This document shows positions 33,945-46,395 of a stretch of 64,000 bases of DNA, one piece after another. A model generated the notes under the pieces. The model saw only the letters and a list, made by a program, of their open reading frames with translations. It ran no database searches and was not told the origin of the DNA. Position numbers and translations under genes: made by a program. Source of the DNA: Nageia nagi (taxonomy: Eukaryota; Pinophyta); NCBI GenBank assembly GCA_050084985.1, contig JBITNC010000001.1, positions 158,348,001 through 158,412,000 of the forward strand, given 5' to 3'. Position 1 is the stretch's first letter. Every line of letters starts with the position of its first letter.

Positions 33945-34990
33945 CTCCCCCTTAATGTAATATTGGCATAAAGCATAGAGAGAAGAAGAAAGATAAAGTA
34001 AGCGAGAGTTATCCTTTTAAGAGATACAAGTGGAGATGAAAACTTTTAAATCATTAAGAAATAAGTAATATCTTATTTTGAGACTCATTACAATACCATT
34101 TGACAAAATAATTTACAATACAATCATTAACCATAATTGGTTTCACTATAAGTGTAGTCAATCAACACTGAGTTGATATGTGAGCCTCCATGAGCTTGCC
34201 CACTTGAAGTAAGTAACCTACATTCTCAAGATGAAACCTACAAGCTATAAGCAGCTCATAAACAAGATCAATTAAATGCATCATATAATATTCATATCAA
34301 TCATAAGATAAATGAACTAAGTAATGCAATCCATAAATTGATCAATGATGCACTATAAGTCATCACAAAGATGTAAAGCCAATACTTATAGTCATTTGTT
34401 GTATATTAGAAACATGTGTTGATCAACAAAAAAAAAGTATATGTGCATATATAAGTTACTTACATATGGATAACCAAACAGTGCTAACAAACACATATTG
34501 ATTCCTCACATAGTGATAACAAAACAAAATGTATCATGAGTTTCTCACATAGAGCAAACTAACCACAAAGATGTACATTTAGATCAACACTATACAACAA
34601 AAATAGCCTCCTACAAATGAATTTTTCATCACAAATATGAATTCAACACAAGAATTCAAACTTCACTCCCCCTTGAGGACAACTTCACTACCATAAAAAC
34701 TTTCAAAATGTGCACAACAAAGTTTTGAAAGCAGTTAGTGAATAAATTAAGAGAGACAAAGTTAGATGAACAAAGTTGACGAACTTTCTCCTTGATATAA
34801 TGTGCTTAGATTTGAGGTACACTATAAGTCATCACTAAGATGTCAAGCCCATACTTATAGTTACCAAACAAAAGAATGTATAAACAAAGTATACAAACTA
34901 AAAAAAAATTTAAAAACTTTATTGAGAAGTAAGAAATTATAGTGGATTCAATAAGAATTCAATATTTACTCCCTTTTTGAAGGTAACGTC
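33945..34990 (-). other. family B 3' untranslated region, second copy
   Basis: Non-coding. Same order of motifs as 32441-33502, including CACATAGTGATAACAAAACA and a CCCCCTTGAGG block near 34670. Confidence 0.75.
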
Positions 34991-36480
34991 ACCAACCCAA
35001 TAAACTTCCTAAGCTTACAAAATTGAGCTTTAGAAAGGGGCTTAGTGAATAAATCAGTAGAGTTTAGGATTGATGGATAATATTGCAAGTGTATAAGACC
35101 ATCTAGAATTTTCTCTCTGATAAAATAGACTTGGATTTCTACATGCTTTATTCTCTAATGGAACATAGGATTCTTTGCCAAAGTAATAGCTAACTGATTA
35201 CCTAAAAAAAATTGACATGGATGAACTTACTCATGCCCTATATCTTTCAAAAGATGCCTCAACCAAATGGCTTCCTAGGTTGCAACTGACATTGCATGAT
35301 ATTCAACCTCAATGGTGGAAAGACCAATAGTAGGCTACTTCTTGGATGCCTAAGAGATAGCACCTAAACCAATGCTAAACACATAAGCAAAGGTTGATTT
35401 TCTATCATCTCTATCTACCCTATAGTCAAAATTTAAGAATATTGAGAGAATAAATGAGGGCAACTTGTCATACTTGAAAGCAAGATTTTTAGTGCCTGTA
35501 ACATACCTCAAAATTTGCTTAATAGCATTGAAGTGCTCAACATATATCTTTTGCATAAAATGATCTATTAAATTCATGATAAAAGTAATATCTAGGTTGG
35601 AGATAAGCAAATATAGAAAACTACCAATTAGTTATCTGTAAGCCATAGCATCTGCCAACTGAGAGTTGGAACTAAGAGACAAAGTGATTCCAAGAGAGAC
35701 TGGGATTGCAACATGCTTTCACTTATCCATTATAAACTTTAACAAGATATCTAAGATATACTTGGATTTACTAATGTAGGTACAATCCTTGTATTGGTAC
35801 ACTTAGATACCAAGGTAGTAGTGCAATAGACCAAGATTAGTTATTTCAAAAGTTACCTTAAGTTTGGATATGTAGTCTTGTATGAGGACCATATTATTCC
35901 CTATAATCAATAGGTCATCCATATAGAGAAGAATCAAGATCAATCTTGTCCTTGGTTGAGCACATAAATATCTATGTCAAAGAAGCATTTAGAAAATCCA
36001 ATGTTCTTAAAGTATTCTAAAATCATTTTGTACCAAGCCCTAGGTGATTGTTTAAGCTCATGCAAAGATTTCTTTAACTTGCACACAAAATATTCTTTAC
36101 CTCTCACAACAAACCCTTCTATTTGGTTCATGTAGATTTCCACATCTAATTCATCATTGAGAAAAGCACTCTTTACATCAATTTGAAAATTTGTTTATCT
36201 TTAAGTTGCTAAAAGAGCAAGGATTGCCCTAACAATAGGCATCTTTTTTATTGGAGCAAAGATTTTCTAATAATCAACTCCATATTTTTGAGCAAAACCC
36301 TTAGCTACTAACCTTGCTTTATATTTCTCAATCTCTCCAACCAAATTATATTTGAACTTATAAATCCATTTGTTACCAATCACATTTCATTAATTAAGAT
36401 ATGGAACCAAATCCTAAGTTTTATTCTTCATTAGAGCCTCTACTCCACATTCATTGCATTCACCTAGCACTCATGCTTTG
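34991..36480 (-). pseudogene. family B (copy 2) reverse transcriptase and RNase H
   Basis: On the minus strand, YMDD lies at about 35914-35925 within a LLYMDDLLI context. 35940-36143 reads MEIYMNQIEGFVVRGKEYFV and CKLKKSLHELKQSPRAWYKM. RNase H (35350-35610) shows HFNAIKQILRYVTGTKNLAF and DRDDRKSTFAYVFSIG. This is the copia RT-RNase H order. Stops and shifts are scattered but the catalytic YMDD survives. Confidence 0.88.
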
Positions 36481-37590
36481 AAGATTATTTGTAGGATGAG
36501 GGCTCATTCTTGCAATCAATTTTGGCAAATAAAGATTTATTAATGGTCATATTCCTTATTATCCTTTTTGTTGGAGATATATGTTTCTTAGGTGACAAAT
36601 CCATACTAACATCCAACTAGATAGGAGCAACAAAAGAATCATCACCCTCACCGAGGTTCTCATAAGAAGCAGACTCTTCAGGTAGTTCATGAAAGTTTAC
36701 ATCCCTTGACACAAAGATTGATTTTGAGGAAGGTTGGTATAACCTGTAACCTCTATGCTGATTTTTATAGCCCATAAAGATACACTTTTTGGATTTCTTA
36801 TCCAGCATCTTCCTTTTTTCAAGAACAATAAAGATAAAGGCATCATAACCAAAGACCCTAAAGTGAGAGATGTTACGTTTTTTTCATATCCATATTTCAT
36901 ATAGAGTTTTACCTTCAACTACTTTCTTAGATACCTATTTAAAATGTAGATTGCAATATTTATAGCTTCACCCCATAAGAATATAGGAAGATCTCCCAAC
37001 ATACATCTTATCATTTCTTGAATGGTTCTATTCTTATTTTTGACTACACCATTCTATTGAAGAGTGTAAGGGATAATAAACTGCCTCTTGATTCCATACT
37101 TGGTACAAAAATAATTGAATTCATTGCTATTATACTCACCCCCATTATCAAATATTAACATCTTGATTTTAAATCAAGATTGATTTTCTACCAAGTCTTT
37201 GAAATCTTTGAACCTATCAAAGGTTTGATCCTTGTGCTTTTTAAGATAACCAAATGTCATCCTACTAAAGTCATCAATAAAGGTCAATAAATAAGACACT
37301 CTTCCAAACAACTTAGTTGGAAATAGACCCATCAAATTTGTATGCACAATCTGAAGAGGTTGAGTTACTCTAGTTACTTTATCTTTTGGAAACTTTTATC
37401 AATTCATTTTACCTAGAATGCACTTCTCACAAAGACTAATTATAGGTGATATTATAGGCAAACCTTCTACAAGTTCATGATATTTCATAACTTGAATGTT
37501 CTTATGGTTTAGGTGGACTAATTGATGGTTTCAAAGATTACCTCTAAAGCAAACATTAATTTCAAGGCACATCTTTGTTAGAGATTGATC
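36481..37590 (-). pseudogene. family B (copy 2) integrase
   Basis: Minus-strand blocks: KKSKKCIFMGYKNQHRGYRL and VNFHELPEESASYENL (36617-36808) form the integrase C-terminal region. The core is near 36880-37380, with complements of the NSNEF/KYGIKR region at 37070-37140 and MGLF-type first-Asp region near 37330. The zinc-binding CEKCILGKM-like region is near 37420. Broken by stops. Confidence 0.85.
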
Positions 37591-38004
37591 CATAATGTAA
37601 AGGTCATATTTCATTGAACCTTTCACCAAAGTAGCAAGACCCTTTTTCATGCACCAAGAGTGTAAGTTAAACTCAAAGGAGTAACCTTTCCTTGCAACCT
37701 AAATTATGAAAAGAAGATTCATAGTGAGTTTAGGCATATAAAGAATATTCTTAAGAATCTTTCCTTATATCAAGACATTCCCACTACCTTGAACATCAAG
37801 GACTAAATTATCATCTATAAAAATTGCATTTTTTCTATACTTATGAAAGTTTTCAAACTTATCCTTTTCAAAATACATATGATTAGTGTATCCAAAATCA
37901 ACAATCCAATCATTTGCCAAAGTGCGAGACTTAAAGTAAAAGGCAGCAACATAAGCAAAATTCTTATTATTAGATTTGTTTAGTTTTCTATATCATTTTT
38001 CATC
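37591..38004 (-). pseudogene. family B (copy 2) protease region
   Basis: The minus strand carries NDWIVDFGYTNHMYFEKDKF at about 37850-37920, the copia protease active region with D-F-G in place of D-S-G. It continues as KNILYMPKLTMNLLFII-type sequence. Confidence 0.8.
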
Positions 38005-38580
38005 TTACCCTTTCTTTTTCTTGAAGCAATTAGATTCCATATGACGATAGATGCCACATAAATTACAATTTTTATTAAATTTGATTTTGATTTTCTTTGA
38101 TTTAACATGATCATAATTCTTCTTGTTCCCACCTTTCTTGAAGTTCTTATTGGGAGCATTAAAACCCTTCTTTTGGTTATGGTTCTTCTTTTTGAAGTGA
38201 GGCTTCATTAGACCAAGTGCCATAGATGGCTCCTTAGGAGTGGTGATCAACACTTTATTGTTAAGTGTTTCCTCATGCTTTAAGAAAAACTTTGATAGAT
38301 TTTTCAAGGAGAACACTTCTTTTTCATCATCAAGTCTAGTTTTGATAACAGTCACAAACTAAATAAACTTAGCAGAGAGGCTTTGAAGGATGATTAAAAT
38401 TAAAAACTCATCATTGATCCAATTGCATCCACACCCTACTAGCTGAGTCCTAAGATCAACAACCTTATTCAGATATATAGCCACACTTTCACTTTCCTCT
38501 TGACGTGATTGAAGCAACTTATGAAAAATGATGAACCTCCTATAAAATTTAGTACCAAGGTAGATACTCTTTAGCTCATA
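38005..38580 (-). pseudogene. family B (copy 2) gag, N-terminus deleted
   Basis: 38005-38355 is open: IKTRLDDEKEVFSLKNLSKF, NKVLITTPKEPSMALG and a zinc knuckle CNLCGIYRHMESNC with all ligands. Upstream on the minus strand, SVAIYLNKVVDLRTQLV-type sequence continues to about 38570. There gag breaks and joins the leader at CTTTAGCTCATAC. The N-terminal domain and start codon are absent. Confidence 0.85.
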
Positions 38581-38589
38581 CTATTTTTT

Positions 38590-39015
38590 TTAATAAAATG
38601 ATATATATATATATAAAGCTCTTTAAAAAAATGTATGCATGTAATATAAAACTCTCTAAAAAATGCATGCATGTAATTTCTACTTTTTTAAATGCATGCA
38701 TGTAATATAAGCTCTTTGAAAAATGAATGCATGTATTCTTTATTTTTTAAAAATGCATGCATGTAATATAAAGCTCTCTAAAAAATGCATGCAAGTAATA
38801 TATTAAAAAATGCATGCATGTAATATAAAGCTCTGTGAAAAATGCATGCATGTATTTTGTATTTTTTTAAAATGCATGCATACAATATAAAACTCTCTTA
38901 AAAATACATGCATGTAATTTCTATTTTTTAAAAATGCATGCATGTAATATATTAAAAAAAATGCATGCATATAAAATATTAATATTTTTTTTAAATGCAT
39001 ACATGTAATTTGCAT
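38590..39015 (-). repeat. ATGCATGCATG-rich tandem repeat in family B leader
   Basis: About 13 copies of an ATGCATGCATG core, 25-40 bp apart, alternating with TAATATAAAGCTCTCT or TTTTTTAAA linkers. It follows an (AT)n run at about 38600-38618. The same repeat is at 50520-50700. CATGCA is the plant RY/Sph motif recognised by B3-domain regulators, though chance cannot be excluded. Confidence 0.85.
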
Positions 39016-39498
39016 GCAATTTTATTTTTACAAACATATTAGTATTGTAAAAACAAATTTGCAATAATAACATTATAGTTAAAAAAAAATTGCAAAACTT
39101 TTAACTATCTCTACATTAAGTAGAAACTTGCAAATTTAAGCTATAATAACCTATTATTGTTAAATTTAAGCAAATTTACTCAAAACTTGTATATTATTGC
39201 TACACATTAGATAATTTTACTTAAAAAATTACAACTTAACAAATAAAAACAATGCATAGTAATAACATTAGATTAAACTAACATGTTAGTATAACAATGA
39301 TGTATTATACTTTAATCAAACTTTGCTAAATTTAAATTTGATAATAAAAGAACCAAAATGGTTAGTAATAAAGCAAAATTTGATAATAAATAAGATAGGA
39401 GGGAATTATCCTTTCAAACCCTTTTTACCTCACCAAAATAGATAGAGAAATAAGAGGGATGGACCTTCAAGTATGTTGAAGAGGATCCTCCAAGAATT

Positions 39499-39510
39499 GC
39501 TCTGATACCA
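39499..39510 (-). other. family B primer-binding site
   Basis: Complement reads TGGTATCAGAGC, initiator-Met tRNA type, next to LTR 3. Equivalents are at 43031-43041 and 51115-51127, with base changes. Confidence 0.88.
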
Positions 39511-39511
39511 T

Positions 39512-39959
39512 TTAAAAAAATTAACCCTTTCTGAATTAACTTCTAATTTCCTAAGCTCTTAAGAAGGTACTTTCAACATCAACATAATAACTAAATCCAA
39601 TCACATAGATAACATAAGATATGAAATGGTTTCTCCCTCCTTGGGATTACTTCAACTAACTAAAATCTTCTTATTCTCAATAACCTCTCTTACAAAATCT
39701 CTTCTCTCTCTCACACACTCTAAACCTATAACAAAGCTTGCATTATAATTGTATTACTAGAGAAAGGAAGGGTTCTTTTTTATAAGAAGAAATCCACTCT
39801 ATAAGTAATCCCTTTTCTATTTTTAATCCTTTACCTATTTTTAGCCCTTTTCTTATTTTTATTCCCTTAATAATTTAAGGTATCTAATGATACTTTAAGT
39901 ATTAAGAGAATTTACATTAAAGAGAAATATTACACAATATTACATTACAAATTCTAACA
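39512..39959 (-). repeat. family B LTR 3
   Basis: 5' LTR of copy 2 (PBS on its left) and at the same time joined on its right to a 3' region (CTCTTCTTT, a decayed purine tract). Palindrome at about 39866-39905. Confidence 0.9.
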
Positions 39960-40960
39960 CTCTTCTTTAATGTAATATTAGCATAGAGCGCAAAGAGAAT
40001 AAGAAAGATAGAGTAAGAGAGATTTCTCCTTCAAAAAGATACAAGTGAAGATGAAAACTTTTACATCATTGAGCAATAAGCAAGATCTTAGTTTGAGACT
40101 CATTACAATACCATTTGATAAAATGGTTTATAATGTAATCATTAACCATAACTGGTTTCACTATAAGTGTAGTCGATCAACATTGAGTTGATATGTGAGC
40201 CTCCATGAGCTTGCCGACTCAAAGTAACCTGCATTCTCAAGATGAAACCTACAAGCTATAAGCGACTTATAAACAAGATTAGTTAGGTGCATCATATAAC
40301 ATTCATATCAATTACAAGATAAATGAAATAAGTAATACCATCCATAAATTGATCAATGATGCACTATAAGTCATCATGAAGATGTGAAGCCAATACTTAT
40401 AATCATCTGTTGTATATAGAAATATGTGTCTATCAACAATAAAAAATTATATGCACATATATAAGTTACTCATATATAAATAACTAAATAATGCTAACAA
40501 ACACATAGTGATAATAAAATAAATGTACCATGAGTTCCTTAGATAGAGCAAACTAACTACTTATATCAACATTATACAACAAAAATAACCTCTTAAGGAT
40601 GAAGTTATCATCACAAACATGAATTCAACCTTCACTCCCCCTCGAGGACAACTTCACTACCATAAAAGAACTTTCAAAGTGTACACAATAATGTTTCTAA
40701 AGTGGCTAGTGAATAAATCAAGAGAGATAAAGTCAACTGAATAGAGCTATAGTTGTTGCATTAAGGACTTTCTTTCTGATATAATGTGCTTAGATTTGAG
40801 GTACATTATAAGTCATTACTAATATGTCAAGCCCATACTTATAGTTACCAAATAAAATAATGTATAAACAAAGTATACAAACCAAATAAAGTTTAAAAAC
40901 TTTATTAAGAAGGAAGAAATTATAATGGATTCAACAAGAATTCAATATTTACTCTTTTTT
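39960..40960 (-). other. family B 3' untranslated region, third copy
   Basis: Same motif order as 33945-34990. Here it continues without interruption through CACCAACCTAATAGAC into coding sequence. Confidence 0.75.
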
Positions 40961-42475
40961 TTAGGGTAACTTCACCAACCTAATAGACTCTCTAAGCTTA
41001 CATAATTGAGCTTTAGAAAGGGGATTAGTGAATAAATTAGCAAAGTTTAGGACTGATGGATAATACTACAAGTGTATAAGACCATTCAGAATCTTCTCTC
41101 TAATGAAGTGGGCTTATATTTCTACATACTTTATTCTCTAATGAAAAATAAGATTCTTTGCAAAAGCAATAGCTGACTAATTATTTAAATAAATTTATGA
41201 TAGATGAACTTGATCATACCATATTTCTTTCATAAGATACCTCAACCAAATGGCTTCCTAGGTTGTAATTGATATTGCACAATATTTGACCTTAGTGTTT
41301 GAAAGTAGTAGTAGTAGGATTCTTCTTAGAATTCTAAGAGATAGTACCTAAACCAATGCTAAACACATAAGCAGAGTTGATTTTCTATCATCTCTATCTC
41401 CCTTATAGTCAAAATTTGAAAATCCTGAGAGAATAAATGAAGGCAAATTTTTATACTTGATAGCAAGATATTTAATGCCCTCAACATACCTCAAAATTTG
41501 CTTAACATCATTAAGTGCTCAACATATGAATTTTTCATAAAATGAACCATCAAATTCATGATAAAGGTAATATTTGGTTTGGAAATAGTCAAATAAAGAA
41601 GACTACCAATTAGTTGTCTATAAGTTGTAGCATCTACCAACTAAGAGTTGGAACTAAGAGACAAAGTTATTCTAAGAGAGACTAGGATTGTAGCATGCTT
41701 GCACTCCTCCATTCCAATTTTTTTTTAAATATATTAGATATACTTAGATCGATTGAGGTAGGTCCAATATTTGTATTGGTACACTTACATACCAAGGTAG
41801 TAGTGCAATAGACCAAGATCAGTCATTTTAAAAGTTGCCTTAAGTTTGGATATGTAGTCTTGTATAAGGACCATATTATTTTTTATAATCAACAGATCAT
41901 CCACATAGAGAAGAATCAAAATCAAGTTTTATCTTTGGTTGAGCACATAAAGATCTATGTCAAAAAAGCATTTATAAAACCCAATGTCCTTAAAGTATTC
42001 TAAAATCATTTTGTACTAAGCCTTTCTTACTTGCTTAAGTCCATACAAAGACTTCTTTAACTTGCATGCAAAAGATTATTCAACTTCAACAATAAACCCT
42101 TATGGTTGATTCACCTGCTGAAAGAGTAAAGATTACCCTAATAGTAGGCATATTTACCATTAGAGCAAAGGTTTTCTCATAATCAACTCTATATTTTTAA
42201 GCGAAACCCTTAGCTACTAACTTTGTTTTATATTTCTCAATCTCTCTAATTGAATTATATTTAACCTTATAAATTCATTTGTTACCAATCACATTTCATT
42301 CATTAAGATAAAGAACCAAATACCAAGTTTGATTCTTCATAAGAGCCTCATACTCTATGTTCATTACATTCACCCAACACTCATGCTTTGAAGTTTCTTT
42401 GTAACATGATAGCTCATTCTTACTATCAATCTTGAAAAATAAAGATTTATTAATGATCATACTTTTTATTATCTT
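40961..42475 (-). pseudogene. family B (copy 3) reverse transcriptase and RNase H
   Basis: The minus strand reads the same RT and RNase H as copy 2. The active site is YVDD (about 41898-41909). A deletion of roughly 70 bp occurs near 42110, where NQ-type sequence jumps to the next block. Many stops. Confidence 0.83.
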
Positions 42476-43020
42476 TTATGTTGAAGAGTTTTGTTCTTTA
42501 GATGACAAATCCACACTGACATCCAACCTATCAAGAGAAATAGAAGAATCATCACCCTCATCGAGGTTCTCATATGAAGCAGACTCTTTAGGTAGTTCAT
42601 TGAACTTTACATCCCTTGACATAAAGACTGCATGGAAAGAAGGTTGGTATAGCCTGTAGCCTCTATGTTGATTATCATAGCCCATAAAGATACATATTTT
42701 AGATATCTTATCAAGATTCTTACTTTTCTCAGGAATAACAAAGACATAAGCATCACAACCAAAGACCCTAAAGTGAGAGATGTTAGGTTTTTTTCCTATC
42801 CATGCCTCATACGAAGTTTTACCTTCAACTGCTTTCGTAGGATATCTATTTAAGATATAGATTATAGTATTTACAACCTCACCCCATAAAAGGCTAGGAA
42901 GATCTCCCAACATACATCTTACCATTTTTTGAATGGTTTTTCCTTTCAGAAATACCATTCCACTAAAGAGTGTAAGGGATAGTAAACTGCCTCTTAATTC
43001 CATACTAGGTACAAAATCAT
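42476..43020 (-). pseudogene. family B (copy 3) integrase C-terminal part, fused to PBS by deletion
   Basis: An open 175-residue minus-strand frame (42476-43003) has MVRCMLGDLPSLLWGEVVNT, YILNRYPTKAVEGKTSYEAW, RVFGCDAYVFVIPEKSKNLD and FMGYDNQHRGYRLYQP. It is the best preserved integrase C-terminus in the window. Upstream coding sequence (rest of integrase, protease, gag) is missing. The DNA jumps at ATTGCT (about 43029-43034) directly into the primer-binding site and LTR 4. Confidence 0.88.
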
Positions 43021-43043
43021 TGAATTCATTGCTCTGATACCGC

Positions 43044-43480
43044 TAGAAAAAATTAACCTTCTTTGAATTAACTTCAAATATTCCAAGATCATAAGAAGGC
43101 ACTTTCAACATCAACATAATATCTAAAGCCAATCACACAAATAACATAAGATATAAAGTTATTTTTCTCTTCTTACGAGTATGTCCACTAACTAAGATCT
43201 TCTTATTCTCAAGGACCTCTTTTACAAAATCTCTTCTCTCTCACACTCTAAACCTATAGCAAAGCTTGCATTACAATTGTGTTACTAAATAAGGGGAGGG
43301 TTCTTCTCTTTTTATAAGAAGAAACCCACTCTATAATTAATCTATTTTCTATTTTTAATCTTATACCTATTTTTAATCCTTAGTCTATTTGTATTCCCTA
43401 AACTTTTAAGGTATATAATGATACTTTAAGTATTAAGTGAATTTACATTAAGAAAATATATTACATTACAAATTCAAACA
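43044..43480 (-). repeat. family B LTR 4
   Basis: Begins TAGAAAAAATTAACC and ends AATTCAAACA, followed by CTCCCCCTT. PBS on its left, 3' region on its right, so shared by two copies. Palindrome at about 43398-43437. Confidence 0.88.
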
Positions 43481-44785
43481 CTCCCCCTTGTAATATTAGG
43501 ATAGAGTGTAGAGAGAAGAAGAAAGAGAGAGTAAGAGAGAGTTCTTCTTCAAAGAGATACAAGCAAAGATGAGTACTTTTACATCATTGATAAATAAATA
43601 AGATATTAGTTTGAGACTCATTACAATACCATTTGATAAAATAGCTTATAATACAATCATTAACCATAATTGGTTTCACTATAAGTGTCATCGATCAATA
43701 TTGAGTTGACATACGAGTCTCCATGAGCCTGCCCACACTAAGTAACTTGCACTCTTAAGATAAAATCTACAAAATACAAGTAGCTCATAAGAATATTAGT
43801 TAGATGTGTCATATAATATTCATATCAATCATAAGATAAATGAACTAAGTAATGCCATCCATGAACTAATCAATGATGTATTATAAGTCATCACGAACAT
43901 GCCAAGCCAGTACTAATAGTCATCTATTGTATAGAAAAACATGCGTTTATTAATAATAAAAAATATATGTGCCTATATAAGTTACTCATATATGGATAAC
44001 CAAATAGTGCTAACAAACACACATTGATTCCTCACATAGTGATAAAAAAATAGATGTACCATGAGTTCCTCACACAGACCAAACTAACCATGAAGGTGTA
44101 TATTTAGATCAATATTATGCAATAAAAATAACCTTCTAAGTATTAAGTTATCATCACAAATATGAATTCAACCTTCACTCCCCCTTAAGAATAACTTCAC
44201 TACCATAAGAAACTTTCAAAGTGTGCGTAATAAATTTTCTAAAGTAGCTAGTAAATAAATCAAAAGATATAAAGTCAAATTAATAAAGTTGTAGTTGTTG
44301 CATCAAAAACCTTCTCTTTGATATAATGTGTTTGGATTTGAGGTACACTATAAGTCATCATTAAGATGCCAGGCCTATACTTATAGTTACCAAATAAATT
44401 AATGTAAAAATGAAGTATACAAATAAAAAAAAAAAGTTTAAAAACTTTATTAAGAAGGAAGAAATTATAATGGATTCAACAATAATTCAACATTTACTCC
44501 CTTTTTTAAGGTAACTTCACCAACCTAATAGACTCATTAAGCTTACAAAATTGAACTTCAGAAAGGGGCTTAGTGAACAAATCAGTAAAGTTTAGAATTG
44601 ATGGATAATATTACGAGTGTATAAGACCATCCAGAACCTTTTCTCTTATGAAGCAGGATTGGATTTCTACATGCTTTTTTCTCTTATGGAAAACATGATT
44701 CTTTACCAAAGCAATAGTTGACTAATTATCTAAAGAAATTTGTGATAGATGAACTTGATCATACCCTATAGAGTTCCAATAAACT
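43481..44785 (-). other. family B 3' region and RNase H end, fourth copy, truncated
   Basis: Runs from the purine tract through the 3' untranslated part into the end of RNase H. It breaks at about 44770 (GATCATACCCTATAGAG). Confidence 0.7.
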
Positions 44786-44812
44786 CAATATTACATTACA
44801 AATTCTAACATT
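44786..44812 (-). repeat. family B LTR sliver
   Basis: About 27 bp matching the terminal AATATTACATTACAAATTC...TAACA of the LTR. Joined on its right to TTTAATAGACTCCCTAAGC, a restart of the interior already present at 44527. Confidence 0.75.
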
Positions 44813-46395
44813 TAATAGACTCCCTAAGCTTACAAAATTAAGCTTTAAGAAGGGGCTTGGTGAATAAATCAACAAATTTTAGGATTGATGGACAATACTA
44901 CAAGTGTAAAAGACCATCTAGAACCTTCTCTCTAATGAAGTGGGCTTGGATTTCTACACGCTTTGTTCTCTAATAGAAAATAAGATTCTTTACTAAATTA
45001 ATAGCTAACTAATTATCTAAAGAAATTTGAAATGGATGAACTTGCTCATACCCTATTTCTTTCAAAAGATACATCAACCAAATGGCTTCCTAGGTTGCAA
45101 CTGATATTGCATGATATTCAGCCTTAATGGTGGAGAGAGCAGTAGTAAGTTGCTTCTTTGAATCTCAAGAGATAGCACATAAACCAATGCTAAACACATA
45201 AGTAGAGGTTGATTTTCTATCATCTCTATCTTCTCCATAGTCAGAAACTAAGAATCTTGAGAGAACAAACAAGGGCAACTTGTCATACTTGAGAGCAAGA
45301 TCCTTAGAGCTAGCAATATACTTCAAAAATTACTTAACATCATTAAAGTGCTCAACATATGAATTTTACATAAAATGAGCCATCAAATTCATGGTAAAAG
45401 AAATATCTAGCCTAAAGATAGTCAAATAAAGAAGACTACCAATTAGTTACCTATAAGACATAGCATCTACCAATTGAGAGTTTGAACTAAGAGATAATGT
45501 GATTCTAGGAGACACTGGGATTGCGACATGCTTGCACTCCTCCATTCTAAACTTTTGTAAGATATCTGAGATATACTTATATTAACTAAGGTAAGTACAA
45601 TCCTTGTATTGGTACGCTTGCATACCAAGGTAGTAATGCAATAGACCAATATCAATCATTTCAAAAGTTACCTTAAGTTTGAATATGTAGTTTTGTATGA
45701 GGATCAAATCATTCCATGTAATCAACACATCATCTACATAAAGAAGAATCAAGATCAAGTCTTATATTTGGTTGAGCACATAAATATCTGAATCAAAGAA
45801 GCATTTATAAAATCCAATTTCTTCAAAGTATCTTGAAATCATTTTGTACTAGGCCCTAGATGCTTGCTTGGGTTCATATAAAGACTTCTTTAACTTGCAC
45901 ACAAAATATTCTTTTCCTTCAACTATAAACCCTTCTAGTTGGTTCATGTAGATTTTCATATCTAATTCACCATTGAGAGAAGCACTCCTGACATCAATTT
46001 GTAAAACTTTCTATCTTTGAGCTTCTGAAAGAGTAAAGACTACCTTGATAGTAAGCATCTTTGTTACTAGAGCAAAGGTTTCCTTATAATCAACTCCATA
46101 TTTTTGAGTGAAACCCTTAGCTATTAACCTTTCTTTTTATTTCTTAATCTTTCCAACTGAGTTGTATTTGACCTTATAAATCTATTTTTTACCAATCATT
46201 TTTTTTTCATTAGGGTGAGGAACCAAATCCCAAGTTTGATTCTTCATTAGAGCCTCATACTCCACATTCATTGCATTCACCCAACACTCATACTTTGAAG
46301 CTTCTTTGGAGGATGAGGGGTCATTATTGGTATCAATTTTAGCAAATAAGATCTTATTAATGTTCATATTCCTTAGTATCTTTTGTGTTTGAGAG
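44813..46395 (-). pseudogene. family B (copy 4) reverse transcriptase and RNase H
   Basis: On the minus strand, RNase H and RT as in the other copies. The active site is YVDD (about 45728-45739). 46182-46367 reads SSKEASKYECWVNAMNVEYE and ALMKNQTWDLVPHPNEKK, the conserved start of RT. Interrupted by stops. Confidence 0.85.

Noticed and set aside
38803-39015. Minus-strand ORF of Met/His/Cys-rich repeats as a protein
   Set aside because: It is the translation of the ATGCATGCATG tandem repeat in an untranslated leader.
38590-39015. CRISPR-like array
   Set aside because: Spacers are not unique and the context is a plant retrotransposon leader.
33503-39959. Copy 2 of family B as a simple nested insertion
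   Set aside because: Flanks do not match as a target duplication, and sequence after LTR 3 restarts at the 3' region instead of continuing the interrupted interior.
42432-42853. Plus-strand ORFs over the family B integrase
   Set aside because: They are shadows of the well-supported minus-strand integrase frame.
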